DNA of 64,000 nucleotides from Allostella vacuolata. Its GTDB lineage: Bacteria > Pseudomonadota > Alphaproteobacteria > ATCC43930 > Allostellaceae. The DNA lies in contig AP019702.1 of the NCBI GenBank assembly GCA_006739055.1, positions 3,125,388 to 3,189,387 on the forward strand, given 5' to 3'. The position numbers and the translations under genes were made by a program. Positions within the stretch are counted from its first letter, which is position 1, and each line of letters opens with the position of its first letter. The notes below the pieces were generated by a model, which saw nothing but the letters and a program-made list of their open reading frames with translations, was not told the DNA's origin and searched no databases. Positions 9,611 to 17,980 of this stretch are shown here, in pieces.

Positions 9611-10573
9611 TCAGCCGCGGCTGGAGCGCAGCTCGCGCACGCCGCGGCCCAGGCGGCGGCGCACCAGCCGGCGCAGCGTCGCCCCATCCGCGTAGCCGAC
9701 TTCCACGGCGATCGAATCCAGGTCGAGCCCGCCCCGCAGGAGGCGCTGGGCATGCTCCACCCGTAGATCCTGGAAGTAGGCCAGGGGCGACTTCCCGAGC
9801 ACGGCCTCGGCCCGCCGCTGCAGCGTCCGCGGGCTGGTGCCCAGCGCCTGCGCGGCCGCCTGCAACGAGAAGCCGGCGGCGAGCCGGCCCCGCGCCCAGC
9901 GCTCGAAGCGGTCGATGAGCGGGTCGGCCCGCGCCAGGTGGTCGGGAATGATGTATTGCGCCTGGGACGAGCGAAGATCGGCAAGCAGGTAGCGCGCGAC
10001 GATCGCCGCCAGCTCGGGACTGGCTTGACCGATCAGCCACAGAGCCAGATCGAGATGGCCGATCGCTGCCCCTGCCGTGACCACGTCACCGGCCGGGACC
10101 AGCATGCGCGATTCGTCCAGGCGCACCTCGGGATAGCGCTGGCGGAACAGGGGCCCCAGCCACCAGGTCGTCGTGGCGTCCCGTCCGTTCAGCAAGCCGG
10201 TCTCCGCCAGCTGGAACGTCCCGATACAGGCGGCGGCGATCCGCGTGCCGGCGCCATGCCAGGCGAGGAGCTGCATCCTGGCCTCTATCAGGTCGGACCG
10301 TTGCAGCGATGCCAGCAGCTGCTCCGGCAGCTTCGTGTTCAGGGCCGGAAGGATCGCCCAGTCGGGCCGCATGGCCGGCAGCGCCGGGCGTGCTGGCAGC
10401 TCCAGCCCCAAGGCGGTCCGGACCGGCTGTCGGAACCCGACCGGCGTTACGGTGAATTGGGGCGGTGCTGCCATGTGCAGTCCTGCCAGCTCGTTCGCCG
10501 TGGCGAAGGCGTCGAGGATGGTCGCAAGCCCGGTGTCGAACACTCCATCCAGCAGGACGACCGCAATGCGCAT
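9611..10573 (-). CDS. GlxA-family transcriptional regulator (DJ-1/PfpI-AraC)
   Basis: The protein has 320 residues from ATG 10573 (MRIAVVLLDGVFDTG); GTG 10588 would add five residues. The first 190 residues form a class I amidotransferase-like DJ-1/PfpI fold with Cys in the nucleophile elbow (AACIGTF). The last 100 residues are an AraC-type double helix-turn-helix (LGTSPRTLQRRAEAV, VGYADGATLRRLVRRRLG). Relatives regulate glycine betaine, carnitine or arginine catabolism. The divergent gene is a GNAT acetyltransferase, a plausible but unproven target. Confidence 0.88.
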   Translation of the reverse strand: MRIAVVLLDGVFDTGLATILDAFATANELAGLHMAAPPQFTVTPVGFRQPVRTALGLELPARPALPAMRPDWAILPALNTKLPEQLLASLQRSDLIEARMQLLAWHGAGTRIAAACIGTFQLAETGLLNGRDATTTWWLGPLFRQRYPEVRLDESRMLVPAGDVVTAGAAIGHLDLALWLIGQASPELAAIVARYLLADLRSSQAQYIIPDHLARADPLIDRFERWARGRLAAGFSLQAAAQALGTSPRTLQRRAEAVLGKSPLAYFQDLRVEHAQRLLRGGLDLDSIAVEVGYADGATLRRLVRRRLGRGVRELRSSRG

Positions 10574-10594
10574 GGCGTAAATGGCCACAAAATT

Positions 10595-10606
10595 GTCGTT
10601 TGCGAC
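10595..10606. promoter_or_regulatory. Small inverted repeat in the GlxA/GNAT divergent spacer
   Basis: GTCG-TTTG-CGAC is a perfect 4-4-4 inverted repeat in the 103-base space between the divergent glxA-like and GNAT genes. The surrounding bases (ACAAAATTGTCG...) are more AT-rich than average. It is a possible regulator-binding site, but short enough to arise by chance. Confidence 0.25.
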
Positions 10607-10676
10607 GATACCGCCCGGGATTCTCCGCGTCTAGAACGGCGCCATCCGGTTGCCAGTCACTGCGGAGCTATCCAGG

Positions 10677-11402
10677 ATGGCCATGCTCGAACTCCCGGCG
10701 GCCGATGCGGCCGCGCTCGACCGTCCGATCTGGATGGCCCTGAACACGGCACATCGCGGACTGGCGCTGGGCGGTCGCCATGCCGTCCGCTATCCGCCGG
10801 AAGTTGCACCGTTCGCGGCGGTCGCCGACGGGAGCCCGGACGCGATGGCCGGGCTGCGGGACCTGGCAGAAGCGGGGCCGGTCGCGGTCCTGTCCTGCGC
10901 CGCGGTCGCTGCCATGGAAGGGCTGGAGATCCGCCAGGCCAGTGCCTGCCGGCAGATGCTCGCCGTCGCCGCTGCCACGGTCCTGCCACGGGCTCCCATG
11001 GTGCCGCTCGGGGCCGACGATGTGCCGGCCATGCTGGCACTCACCGCCCTGACGCGGCCGGGCCCGTTCCAGCGGCGGACCCATGAACTCGGGCGGTACA
11101 TCGGCATCCGGGACGAGGGGACCCTCGTGGCCATGGCCGGCGAGCGTATGCGCTTTGGCCGCCATACGGAGGTCAGCGCCGTGTGCGTCCATCCCGGATA
11201 TCGCGGACGCGGCTACGCGCGAATGCTGGTCGGCGCCCTGACGGCCGAGATCCAGGCCCGCGGCGAGACCGCCTTCCTGCATGTCTTCGACGACAATCTC
11301 GACGCCATAGCGCTCTACGAGCGCATGGGCTTCGTGACGCGCCGAACGCTGCAGGTCACCATCCTGCAGCGTTCGGACGGCGCCATCAGCCCTCGCGCTT
11401 GA
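10677..11402 (+). CDS. GNAT-family N-acetyltransferase (FR47-like)
   Basis: The protein has 241 residues from ATG 10677, which has GGAG 9 bases upstream; TTG 10650 and ATG 10683 are alternatives. The C-terminal half holds the acetyl-CoA loop VCVHPGYRGRGYARMLVGAL and the end motif NLDAIALYERMGF. The N-terminal half resembles the variable domain of FR47/GCN5-like proteins. The acceptor is unknown. It is transcribed away from the GlxA-type regulator and its 3' end overlaps the convergent SDR gene by 17 bases. Confidence 0.82.
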   Translation: MAMLELPAADAAALDRPIWMALNTAHRGLALGGRHAVRYPPEVAPFAAVADGSPDAMAGLRDLAEAGPVAVLSCAAVAAMEGLEIRQASACRQMLAVAAATVLPRAPMVPLGADDVPAMLALTALTRPGPFQRRTHELGRYIGIRDEGTLVAMAGERMRFGRHTEVSAVCVHPGYRGRGYARMLVGALTAEIQARGETAFLHVFDDNLDAIALYERMGFVTRRTLQVTILQRSDGAISPRA

Positions 11403-12153
11403 CGGCCAGCGGGCCGAACGCCTGCATCACCGGCATCATCTCGATGCGGTTCAGGTTGACATGGGCGGGCAGGGTGGCGGCGAAGAAGATCGTCTCCGCG
11501 ATGTCCTCGGGCGTCATCGGCTGCACGCCCTTGTAGACGTCCTTGGCCTTCGACTTGTCGCCCTTGAAGCGGACTTCGGAGAACTCGCTCTCGGCCATGC
11601 CGGGCTCGATGTTGGTCACGCGCACATGGTAGCCGTGTACGTCGGCGCGCAGGTTGAGCGAGAACTGCTTCACGAAGGCCTTGGTCGCGCCATAGACGTT
11701 GCCGCCCGGATAGGGGTAGGTGCCGGCCATCGAGCCGAGGTTGATGATGTGGCCGCGGTCGCGCTGGATCATGCCGGGCAGGATGGCGCGGGTGACGTAG
11801 ACCAGGCCCTTGATGTTGGTGTCGATCATCGTCTCCCAGTCGGCCAGGTCGGCGGTCTGGGCCGGGCCCAGGCCGAGCGCCAGGCCGGCATTGTTGACCA
11901 GCACGTCGATCTCGGCGAACTCCGCCGGCAGCGCGTCGATCGCCGCCTGGACGGCCTTGCCGTCGCGCACGTCGAGGGTGAAGCCGTGCACCCGGTCGCC
12001 ACCCAGCTCGGCCTTGAGCGCCTCGATGCGATCGGCGCGTCGGCCGGAGATCACCACCTTGGCACCCGCCTGGGCGAAGCGCCTGGCCGTCGCGGCGCCG
12101 AACCCGGCCGTCGCCCCGGTCACGAACACCGTCAAGGTCTTGGCATCAAGCAT
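11386..12153 (-). CDS. SDR oxidoreductase, YdfG-like
   Basis: The 255-residue short-chain dehydrogenase has the NADP(H)-binding VTGATAGFGAATARRF and an arginine pair suited to NADPH (SGRRADR). The NAG motif is VLVNNAGLA, and the catalytic Ser and YxxxK lie in LGSMAG and VYGATKAF. The overall pattern matches YdfG (3-hydroxy acid dehydrogenase / malonic semialdehyde reductase). ATG 12153 is chosen because GGGAGA precedes it by 5 bases; an in-frame TTG at 12174 would add seven residues. It lies downstream of mazG on the same strand. Confidence 0.88.
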   Translation of the reverse strand: MLDAKTLTVFVTGATAGFGAATARRFAQAGAKVVISGRRADRIEALKAELGGDRVHGFTLDVRDGKAVQAAIDALPAEFAEIDVLVNNAGLALGLGPAQTADLADWETMIDTNIKGLVYVTRAILPGMIQRDRGHIINLGSMAGTYPYPGGNVYGATKAFVKQFSLNLRADVHGYHVRVTNIEPGMAESEFSEVRFKGDKSKAKDVYKGVQPMTPEDIAETIFFAATLPAHVNLNRIEMMPVMQAFGPLAVKREG

Positions 12154-12192
12154 GACATTCTCCCTCAGTTTCAATCGGTTGCAGAACGATCT

Positions 12193-12984
12193 TCAAGCCT
12201 GGTGACGCTTCATCCGCTGCCACAGGGCTTCCATTTCCTCCAGGCTGGCCTGGGCCGGCCCGCGACCCTCCTCGCGAAGCGCGTCCTCAATGCCGCGGAA
12301 GCGCCGCTCGAACTTGGAATTCGCTGTTCGCAGAGCGGTTTCCGGATCGACCTTGAGTTTCCTGGCGAGGTTGACGACCGAGAACAGCAGGTCGCCGACC
12401 TCCTCGGCCAGGTGCCCGGCATCGCCCGACCGGCGGGCCTGGGCGACTTCCGCCAGTTCCTCGTCGATCTTGGGCAGCACGGCGTCGGCATCCGGCCAGT
12501 CGAAGCCGACGCGGGCGGCGCGGCGCTGCAGCTTGTCGGCGCGGGCCAGCGCGGGCAGGGCGACCGGCACCCCGTCCAGGACACTCTCGACCCGGCCGGC
12601 GGCGACGGCCGCACGGGATCGCTCCGCGGCCTTCAAGGCTTCCCAGCCGGCCTGGTCGCCATCGCCGAAGATGTGCGGATGGCGGCGGATCATCTTGTCG
12701 GAGATCGCGTCCGCCACGTCGGCGAAATCGAACGCGCCCGTTTCCTCGGCCATGCGCGAATGGAACACGACCTGGAACAGCAGGTCGCCCAGCTCGTCGC
12801 GGAGCGCGGCCGGATCGTCCTGGGCGATGGCGTCGGCGACCTCGTAGGCTTCCTCGATCGTGTAGGGCGCGATGGTGGCGAAGGTCTGGGCACGATCCCA
12901 TTCGCAGCCGTCGACCGGGTCGCGCAGGCGCCGCATGATCGCCAGCAGGCGGGCGAGGGAGGCCGCCGGATCCGGCCGGTTCAC
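12193..12984 (-). CDS. mazG: MazG nucleoside triphosphate pyrophosphohydrolase
   Basis: Two MazG-type all-alpha modules are visible. The first has TIEEAYEVADAI followed by ELGDLLFQVVFH; the second has EELAEVAQARR followed by EEVGDLLFSVVN. Both carry the EExxE/ExxD metal-binding pattern. The enzyme hydrolyses non-canonical or excess NTPs to NMP and pyrophosphate. GTG 12984 (263 residues) has GGGAG 7 bases upstream. The longer ATG 13014 version (273 residues) has no Shine-Dalgarno and its start sits in an AT-rich inverted repeat, so it is less likely. Confidence 0.93.
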   Translation of the reverse strand: MNRPDPAASLARLLAIMRRLRDPVDGCEWDRAQTFATIAPYTIEEAYEVADAIAQDDPAALRDELGDLLFQVVFHSRMAEETGAFDFADVADAISDKMIRRHPHIFGDGDQAGWEALKAAERSRAAVAAGRVESVLDGVPVALPALARADKLQRRAARVGFDWPDADAVLPKIDEELAEVAQARRSGDAGHLAEEVGDLLFSVVNLARKLKVDPETALRTANSKFERRFRGIEDALREEGRGPAQASLEEMEALWQRMKRHQA

Positions 12985-13011
12985 GGCTTCGCTCCCATTA
13001 TCTGAAGATCG

Positions 13012-13027
13012 CATAATGTATATTATG
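13012..13027. promoter_or_regulatory. AT-rich inverted repeat upstream of mazG
   Basis: CATAAT-GTAT-ATTATG has 6-base arms around a 4-base centre, in a short AT-rich island between the metallo-hydrolase stop (13033) and the mazG start (12984). On the minus strand it contains TAATAT and TATAC elements that could be a -10 box. It may give mazG its own promoter, separate from the operon upstream. Confidence 0.35.
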
Positions 13028-13032
13028 GGAAA

Positions 13033-13821
13033 TCATGGATGGATCACCAGGCCGTCATACCCGGGCTCGACCCCCGGCGGCAGCCGGTCGACCAGGTCGC
13101 GATAGTCGAGCTGTTCGCTCATATGCGTCAGGATGGCCCGCTTCGGGCGCACCCGGGCGATCCAGGCCAGCGTCTGCTCGAGGTGCGAATGGGTCGGATG
13201 CGGTTCCTCGCGCAGGCAGTCGACGATCCAGACGTCGACGCCGGCCAGCAGCGCGAACGCGGCGTCGTCGAGCCGGACCACGTCCGTCGAGTAAGCGACC
13301 GGGCCGAAGCGGAAGCCGAGCGTCCGGCTGTAGCCATGGTCCTGGTCGATCGGCTGGACATCGATCGCGCCGACCCGGAACGGCCCGTCGATGGTCCGCG
13401 CATCGAGCGTCGGCTTGTAGTAGTTGGACGAGCCCGGTTCGAGAGCGCGGAACGCATAGTCGAACCGCCGCCCCAGTTCCTTCAGCGTCACCGGGTCGGC
13501 GTAGACCGGGATCGGTGCCTTGAGCGCGCGGTTGAGCGAGCGCAGGTCGTCCAGCCCGTGGACATGGTCGGCATGGGCATGGGTGTAGAGCACCGCGTCG
13601 AGGCGCCGCACGTCGGCATCCAGCATCTGCTGGCGGAAGTCCGGCGAGGTGTCGACGATCAGAGTGGTACCGCCCTGCTCCACCAGGATCGACACCCGCC
13701 GCCGGCGGTTGCGCGGCTCCTGCGGGTCGCAGACGCCCCAGGCGCCGCCGACCAAGGGCACGCCGCCCGACCCGCCGCAGCCCAGCATGGTCACCCGCAT
13801 CGCGCCGACGCCGTCCGTCAT
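13033..13821 (-). CDS. Metallo-beta-lactamase-fold hydrolase, PhnP-like
   Basis: The 262-residue protein starts at ATG 13821; a GTG at 13830 in a GTGA overlap with the tatD stop and an ATG at 13800 are alternatives. It has the metal-binding THAHADHVHG, a later His in IDQDHGY, Asp in AYSTDVV and a final His in ILTHMSEQ. The opening TMLGCGGSGGVP is typical of the PhnP / cyclic phosphodiesterase branch. These enzymes cleave phosphodiesters such as cyclic ribose phosphates. The gene ends the metG-tatD operon, where this family is common in alphaproteobacteria. The exact substrate is unknown. Confidence 0.88.
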   Translation of the reverse strand: MTDGVGAMRVTMLGCGGSGGVPLVGGAWGVCDPQEPRNRRRRVSILVEQGGTTLIVDTSPDFRQQMLDADVRRLDAVLYTHAHADHVHGLDDLRSLNRALKAPIPVYADPVTLKELGRRFDYAFRALEPGSSNYYKPTLDARTIDGPFRVGAIDVQPIDQDHGYSRTLGFRFGPVAYSTDVVRLDDAAFALLAGVDVWIVDCLREEPHPTHSHLEQTLAWIARVRPKRAILTHMSEQLDYRDLVDRLPPGVEPGYDGLVIHP

Positions 13822-13826
13822 CCGCT

Positions 13827-14609
13827 TCACGCCGGCCGCTGGGCCCGGTCGAACAGCCGGAAGAAATTGTCCGTCGTCAGCGCCTCGATCTCCCGCAGCG
13901 GCTGGCCGCGCACCTCCGCCAGCCTGGCCGCGGTGTGGCCGACGAAGGCGGGCTCGTTGCGCTGCCCGCGATGCGGGATCGGCGCCAGGTAGGGCGAATC
14001 CGTCTCGACCAGCAGCCGGTCGGCCGGCAGGTCGCGGGCGATCTCGCGCAGTTCCTCCGCCTTCTTGAAGGTCAGGATGCCCGAGAAGGAGATGTAGAAG
14101 CCGAGCGCCACCGCCTCCTCGGCCAGACGCCGGCCGCTGGAGAAGCAGTGCAGCACGCCCTTCAGCGCGCCGCCGTGGCTTTCTTCGGTCAGGACCCGGA
14201 TCATCTCCTCGTCGGCGTCGCGGGCATGGACGATGAGCGGCAGGCCGGTGCGCCGGGCGGCATCGGCATGGACGCGGAACACCGCCTCCTGCCGGTCGCG
14301 CGGGCTGTGGTCGTAGAAGAAATCGAGCCCGCATTCGCCGATGCCGACGACCCGCGGATGGTCGGCCAGGGCCGCCAGGGCGCCGGCATCGATGTCGGCC
14401 TCGCTCTCCGCCTCGTGGGGATGGATCCCGACCGTGCACCAGACGTCCGGGTAGCGTTCGGCGATCGCCCGCACCCGCTCGAACGCCGACAGCTTGGTGC
14501 CGATCGTCAGCATGGTCCCTACCCCGGCCGCCCGGGCGCGCTCCAGGACCTGGTCGCGCTCCTGGTCGAAGTCCGGGAAGTCGAGGTGGCAGTGGCTGTC
14601 GACCAGCAT
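13827..14609 (-). CDS. tatD: TatD-family metal-dependent deoxyribonuclease
   Basis: The 260-residue TIM-barrel hydrolase begins with LVDSHCHLDF, the first metal-binding HxH. Further metal ligands are in VGIHPHEAE, GECGLDFFYDHSP and VHARDADEE, and VETDSPYLAP is near the end. TatD proteins are 3'-5' exonucleases or D-aminoacyl-tRNA-hydrolase-like enzymes linked to DNA repair and quality control. Its ATG overlaps the metG stop (TGATG). Length is normal for the family. Confidence 0.93.
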   Translation of the reverse strand: MLVDSHCHLDFPDFDQERDQVLERARAAGVGTMLTIGTKLSAFERVRAIAERYPDVWCTVGIHPHEAESEADIDAGALAALADHPRVVGIGECGLDFFYDHSPRDRQEAVFRVHADAARRTGLPLIVHARDADEEMIRVLTEESHGGALKGVLHCFSSGRRLAEEAVALGFYISFSGILTFKKAEELREIARDLPADRLLVETDSPYLAPIPHRGQRNEPAFVGHTAARLAEVRGQPLREIEALTTDNFFRLFDRAQRPA

Positions 14610-16147
14610 CAGGCGGCCGCCGGCTCGAGATGGCGGGGGAACACCCCTTCGGGCTTCGGCAGCGGCGTGCCGGGCGCCAGCGCCGCATCCTCGGCCAGGT
14701 CGGCGAAGCCGCGCCGGTCGGCCGGGACGCCGAGCTGGTCCAGGATCCGGGCCGAGGCCTGGGGCATGAAAGGCTGGGTCAGGATGGCGGCGAGGCGGAT
14801 GGTCTCGGCCAGCGTGTAGAGGACGGTCGCCATCCGCGGCGGGTCGGTCTTGCGCAGGGCCCAGGGTGCCTGCTCGTCGACATAGCGGTTGGCGTCGCCG
14901 ATCACCGCCCAGATCGCCTCCAGCGCGCGGTGGAAGGACTGCTCCGCCAGATGGCCGCGGACGACCGGCAAGAGGCCCCTCGCCGCGCCCAGCAGCGCCT
15001 GGTCGGCATCGCTGAACGGGCCCGGCTGCGGCGTGCGGGCGTCGCAGTTGCGGTTGACCATCGACAGCACGCGCTGCACCAGGTTGCCGTAGTCGTTGGC
15101 CAGGTCGCCGTTCATGCGATGGATCATCTGGCGGCTGGAGAAGTCGCCGTCATTGCCGAACGGCACCTCGCGCATCAGGAAATAGCGCACCGGGTCGAGG
15201 CCGTAGCGCTCCACCAGCTCGATCGGGTTGACCACGTTGCCGAGCGACTTGGACATCTTCTGGCCCTCGATCGTCCACCAGCCGTGGGCGAACACCCGCT
15301 CGGGCGGCTTCAGCCCGGCGGCCATCAGGAAGGCCGGCCAGTAGACCGCGTGGAAGCGCAGGATGTCCTTGCCGACCATGTGCAGCGAGGCCGGCCAGAA
15401 GGCCTGGAACGCCTCCGCCTCGGTGTCCGGGTAGCCGACGGCGGTGATGTAGTTGGTCAGCGCGTCCAGCCACACATACATGATGTGGTCGGGGTCGCCC
15501 GGGACCGGCACGCCCCAGTTGAAGCTGGTGCGCGACACCGACAGGTCGCGCAGGCCGGACTGGACGAAGCTCACCACCTCGTTGCGGCGGCTTTCGGGGG
15601 CGATGAACCCCGGATGGGCGGCATAATGGTCGAGCAGCGGCTGCTGCCAGGCCGACAGGCGGAAGAAGTAGCTGGGCTCCTCCACCCATTCCACCTCCGC
15701 CCCGGTCGGCGCCTTGCCGCCGACCAGCTCGCTCTCGGCGTAGAAGGCCTCGTCGCGGACCGAATACCAGCCGGCATAGCTGCCGAGATAGATCTCCCCC
15801 CGCTCCTGCAGCGCGTTCCAGATCGCCTGCGAGGCCGCGATGTGGCGGGGCTCGGTCGTGCGGATGAAGTCGTCGTTGGAGAAGTTCATCGCCTGGGCGA
15901 GGTCGCGGAAGTTCTGCGAGACGCGGTCGCAGAAGGCGAGCGGATCGACGCCCGCGGCCCGGGCCGACTTCTCGACCTTCTGCCCGTGCTCGTCGGTGCC
16001 GGTCAGGAAGTGGACCCGCCTGCCCTCCAGGCGCATGAACCGCGCCAGCACGTCGCAGGCGAGCGTCGTGTAGGCGTGCCCGATATGGGGCGCGTCGTTC
16101 ACGTAATAGATGGGCGTCGTTATGTAGTACGGCGTCCCCGTGGACAT
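14609..16147 (-). CDS. metG: Methionyl-tRNA synthetase
   Basis: The 512-residue class I synthetase has HIGHAYTTL (HIGH box), TGTDEHGQK, the methionine-pocket region around WLDALTNYITA and the KMSKSLGNVV loop. The alpha-helical anticodon domain follows. No four-cysteine zinc knuckle is visible in the connective region and no C-terminal dimerisation domain is present, as in the compact alphaproteobacterial form. ATG 16147 is preceded by GAGGAG at 7 bases; an in-frame extension to 16210 lacks similarity. It charges initiator and elongator tRNA-Met. Confidence 0.97.
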   Translation of the reverse strand: MSTGTPYYITTPIYYVNDAPHIGHAYTTLACDVLARFMRLEGRRVHFLTGTDEHGQKVEKSARAAGVDPLAFCDRVSQNFRDLAQAMNFSNDDFIRTTEPRHIAASQAIWNALQERGEIYLGSYAGWYSVRDEAFYAESELVGGKAPTGAEVEWVEEPSYFFRLSAWQQPLLDHYAAHPGFIAPESRRNEVVSFVQSGLRDLSVSRTSFNWGVPVPGDPDHIMYVWLDALTNYITAVGYPDTEAEAFQAFWPASLHMVGKDILRFHAVYWPAFLMAAGLKPPERVFAHGWWTIEGQKMSKSLGNVVNPIELVERYGLDPVRYFLMREVPFGNDGDFSSRQMIHRMNGDLANDYGNLVQRVLSMVNRNCDARTPQPGPFSDADQALLGAARGLLPVVRGHLAEQSFHRALEAIWAVIGDANRYVDEQAPWALRKTDPPRMATVLYTLAETIRLAAILTQPFMPQASARILDQLGVPADRRGFADLAEDAALAPGTPLPKPEGVFPRHLEPAAA

Positions 16148-16151
16148 CTCA

Positions 16152-17318
16152 TCACTCCTCGAAAGGCCGCCCGCTCGAAAGTCCCGCTGCCCAGGGACCC
16201 GGCTTCGCACGCGCGCCGGGCCATCCGTCCGGCGTCACGCTTTCGAATGCCAGGAGGGACGACAGCAGCGCGTGCTTGCGGTCGAGGTCGAGACCGTCGG
16301 CGCGCGCGAACAGGTCGTTGGTCTTTTCCCACAGCCCCACCCAGCGATCAAGCCGGGCGCCTTCGACGAGGCGCCGGGTGACGGCCAGTTCGCCCGCCAG
16401 CGCTTCCGGCATCGGGCGGCCGGCGCCGAGCGCCACGACCCGCGCCAGCAGACCCGAGAGCAGCTCGCGGGCGAGCCCGAACCCGTCCGTGTCGCCGGCC
16501 CGGCTGAACCGGTCGGCCCAGGCCATCACCGCCGGCAGCTCCAGCCGGGGCCAGCGGCCGAGCAGGTCCAGCAACTCGCGATAGGCGGCGACGCCGTCCA
16601 GGTCGGCGAGCGACACGGCGCGCCCGATCGACCCGTCCGCCAGGCTGGTCAGCGCCGGCACCGTGTCGGGATCGAGGTCCGGCCGGATCGCCCGCAGCCC
16701 CTCGGCCACCGTCGCCGGCGGCAGCGGTTCCACCACCAGCCGGCGGCAGCGCGAGCGGATGGTCGGCAGCAGCCGGCCCGGGCTGTGGCTGGTCAGCAGC
16801 AGGAGCGCGTTCTTCGGCGGCTCCTCCAGGACCTTGAGGAGCGCGTTGGCGGCGTTGCGGTTGAGGTCGTCGGCGGGGTCGATGATCGCCACCCGCCAGC
16901 CGCCGCCGGCCGGGGTCAGGTGCAGGAAGTGACCGAGGTCGCGGATGTCGTCGACGACGATCTCCTGCCGCAGGCGGCCCTTGTCGTTGAGCGCCCGGGT
17001 GACGACCCGCAGGTCGGGATGGCCGCCGGCGGCGATCTGGCGCGCGCGCGGCGATTCGCGGTCCAGCCCTTCGGGCAGGTCGCCCAGCAGGCCGCCCTGC
17101 CCTCCGCCCCCCTGGGAGTCATCGCCGCCGGCCAGGACGAAGCGGGCGAAGCGGTGGACGAGCGTCGCCTTGCCCACGCCCTGCGGCCCGGCGACCAGCC
17201 AGGCATGGGGCATGCGGCCGCTGCGCCAGGCGCGCAGCAGCATCCCCTCCGCCGCCGCCAGCCCGAACAGCCAGGGGTTGGCGGCTGGCGCGAACGCGTC
17301 GGACGCGGCCGCGCTCAT
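16152..17318 (-). CDS. holB: DNA polymerase III delta' subunit
   Basis: The 388-residue AAA+ clamp-loader subunit has Walker A-like GPQGVGKATLVHRFA and the DDIRDLGHFL segment. Typical delta' features follow: IIDPADDLNRNAANALLKVLEEPP and LTSHSPGRLLPTIRSRC. It belongs to the complex that loads the beta sliding clamp. ATG 17318 overlaps the tmk stop by ATGA; the open frame continues upstream to 17672 but that part is antisense-like and unrelated. It sits between tmk and metG, as in most alphaproteobacteria. Confidence 0.95.
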   Translation of the reverse strand: MSAAASDAFAPAANPWLFGLAAAEGMLLRAWRSGRMPHAWLVAGPQGVGKATLVHRFARFVLAGGDDSQGGGGQGGLLGDLPEGLDRESPRARQIAAGGHPDLRVVTRALNDKGRLRQEIVVDDIRDLGHFLHLTPAGGGWRVAIIDPADDLNRNAANALLKVLEEPPKNALLLLTSHSPGRLLPTIRSRCRRLVVEPLPPATVAEGLRAIRPDLDPDTVPALTSLADGSIGRAVSLADLDGVAAYRELLDLLGRWPRLELPAVMAWADRFSRAGDTDGFGLARELLSGLLARVVALGAGRPMPEALAGELAVTRRLVEGARLDRWVGLWEKTNDLFARADGLDLDRKHALLSSLLAFESVTPDGWPGARAKPGPWAAGLSSGRPFEE

Positions 17319-17980
17319 GCCGGACGCGGATGCAGGCGATCGGCCACCACCCGGAAGACGGCGTCGGCCAGCGGCTCGATGGCGAGCGTCGCGTCGAGCA
17401 GCCGGCACCGTCCGGGCTCGGTCGCGGCGATCTCCTGGAAGGCCGCGCGCAGGCGGTGGTGAAAGGCCGGCTCGCGCCGCTCGAAGCGCTGGTGGCCGCC
17501 GGCCCGCGCGGCCGCCCGGGCCATGCCGAGCTCGACCGGCAGGTCGAGAATGATCGTCAGGTCCGGCGTCAGCCCGTCGGTGGCGAAGGCCCGCAGCCAC
17601 TCGACCGCGGCCGGGTCGACCCCGCCTGCCCGGCCCTGATACGCCATGGTCGAATCGAAGAAGCGATCGCACAGCACCCAGGCGCCGCGGGCCAGCGCCG
17701 GGCGGATCGTCCGCTCGACATGGTCGCGCCGCGCGGCCGCCACCAGCAGGGCCTCGGTCCGGGCATCCCAGCGGTCGACGGCGCCGGTGACGATCAGGCC
17801 GCGGATCGCCTCCGCGCCCGGCGAGCCGCCGGGTTCCCGGGTCCGCACCACGGCGATGCCGAGCGCCGCCAGCCGGTCGGCCAGCAGCGCCACCTGGGTC
17901 GACTTGCCGGCCCCCTCGCCCCCTTCGAAGGTAATGAAGCGGCCGTCGGGTCCGGCTGCGCCCTGGTCCCCGCGGCTCAC
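17315..17980 (-). CDS. tmk: Thymidylate kinase
   Basis: The 221-residue P-loop kinase has FEGGEGAGKSTQ (Walker A), the dTMP-binding TREPGGSPGAEAIR, CDRFFDSTMAYQG (DR[YF] motif) and a LID region near GGHQRFERREPAFHHR. It phosphorylates dTMP to dTDP for DNA synthesis. Both ends overlap its neighbours by ATGA (dac-like upstream, holB downstream), so translation is tightly coupled in the rlpA-to-metG operon. Confidence 0.96.
   Translation of the reverse strand: MSRGDQGAAGPDGRFITFEGGEGAGKSTQVALLADRLAALGIAVVRTREPGGSPGAEAIRGLIVTGAVDRWDARTEALLVAAARRDHVERTIRPALARGAWVLCDRFFDSTMAYQGRAGGVDPAAVEWLRAFATDGLTPDLTIILDLPVELGMARAAARAGGHQRFERREPAFHHRLRAAFQEIAATEPGRCRLLDATLAIEPLADAVFRVVADRLHPRPA

Noticed and set aside
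13822..14688. 551-residue frame joining tatD region to the metallo-hydrolase
   Set aside because: The upstream half is an out-of-frame reading of tatD; only the part from 13821 shows metallo-beta-lactamase motifs.
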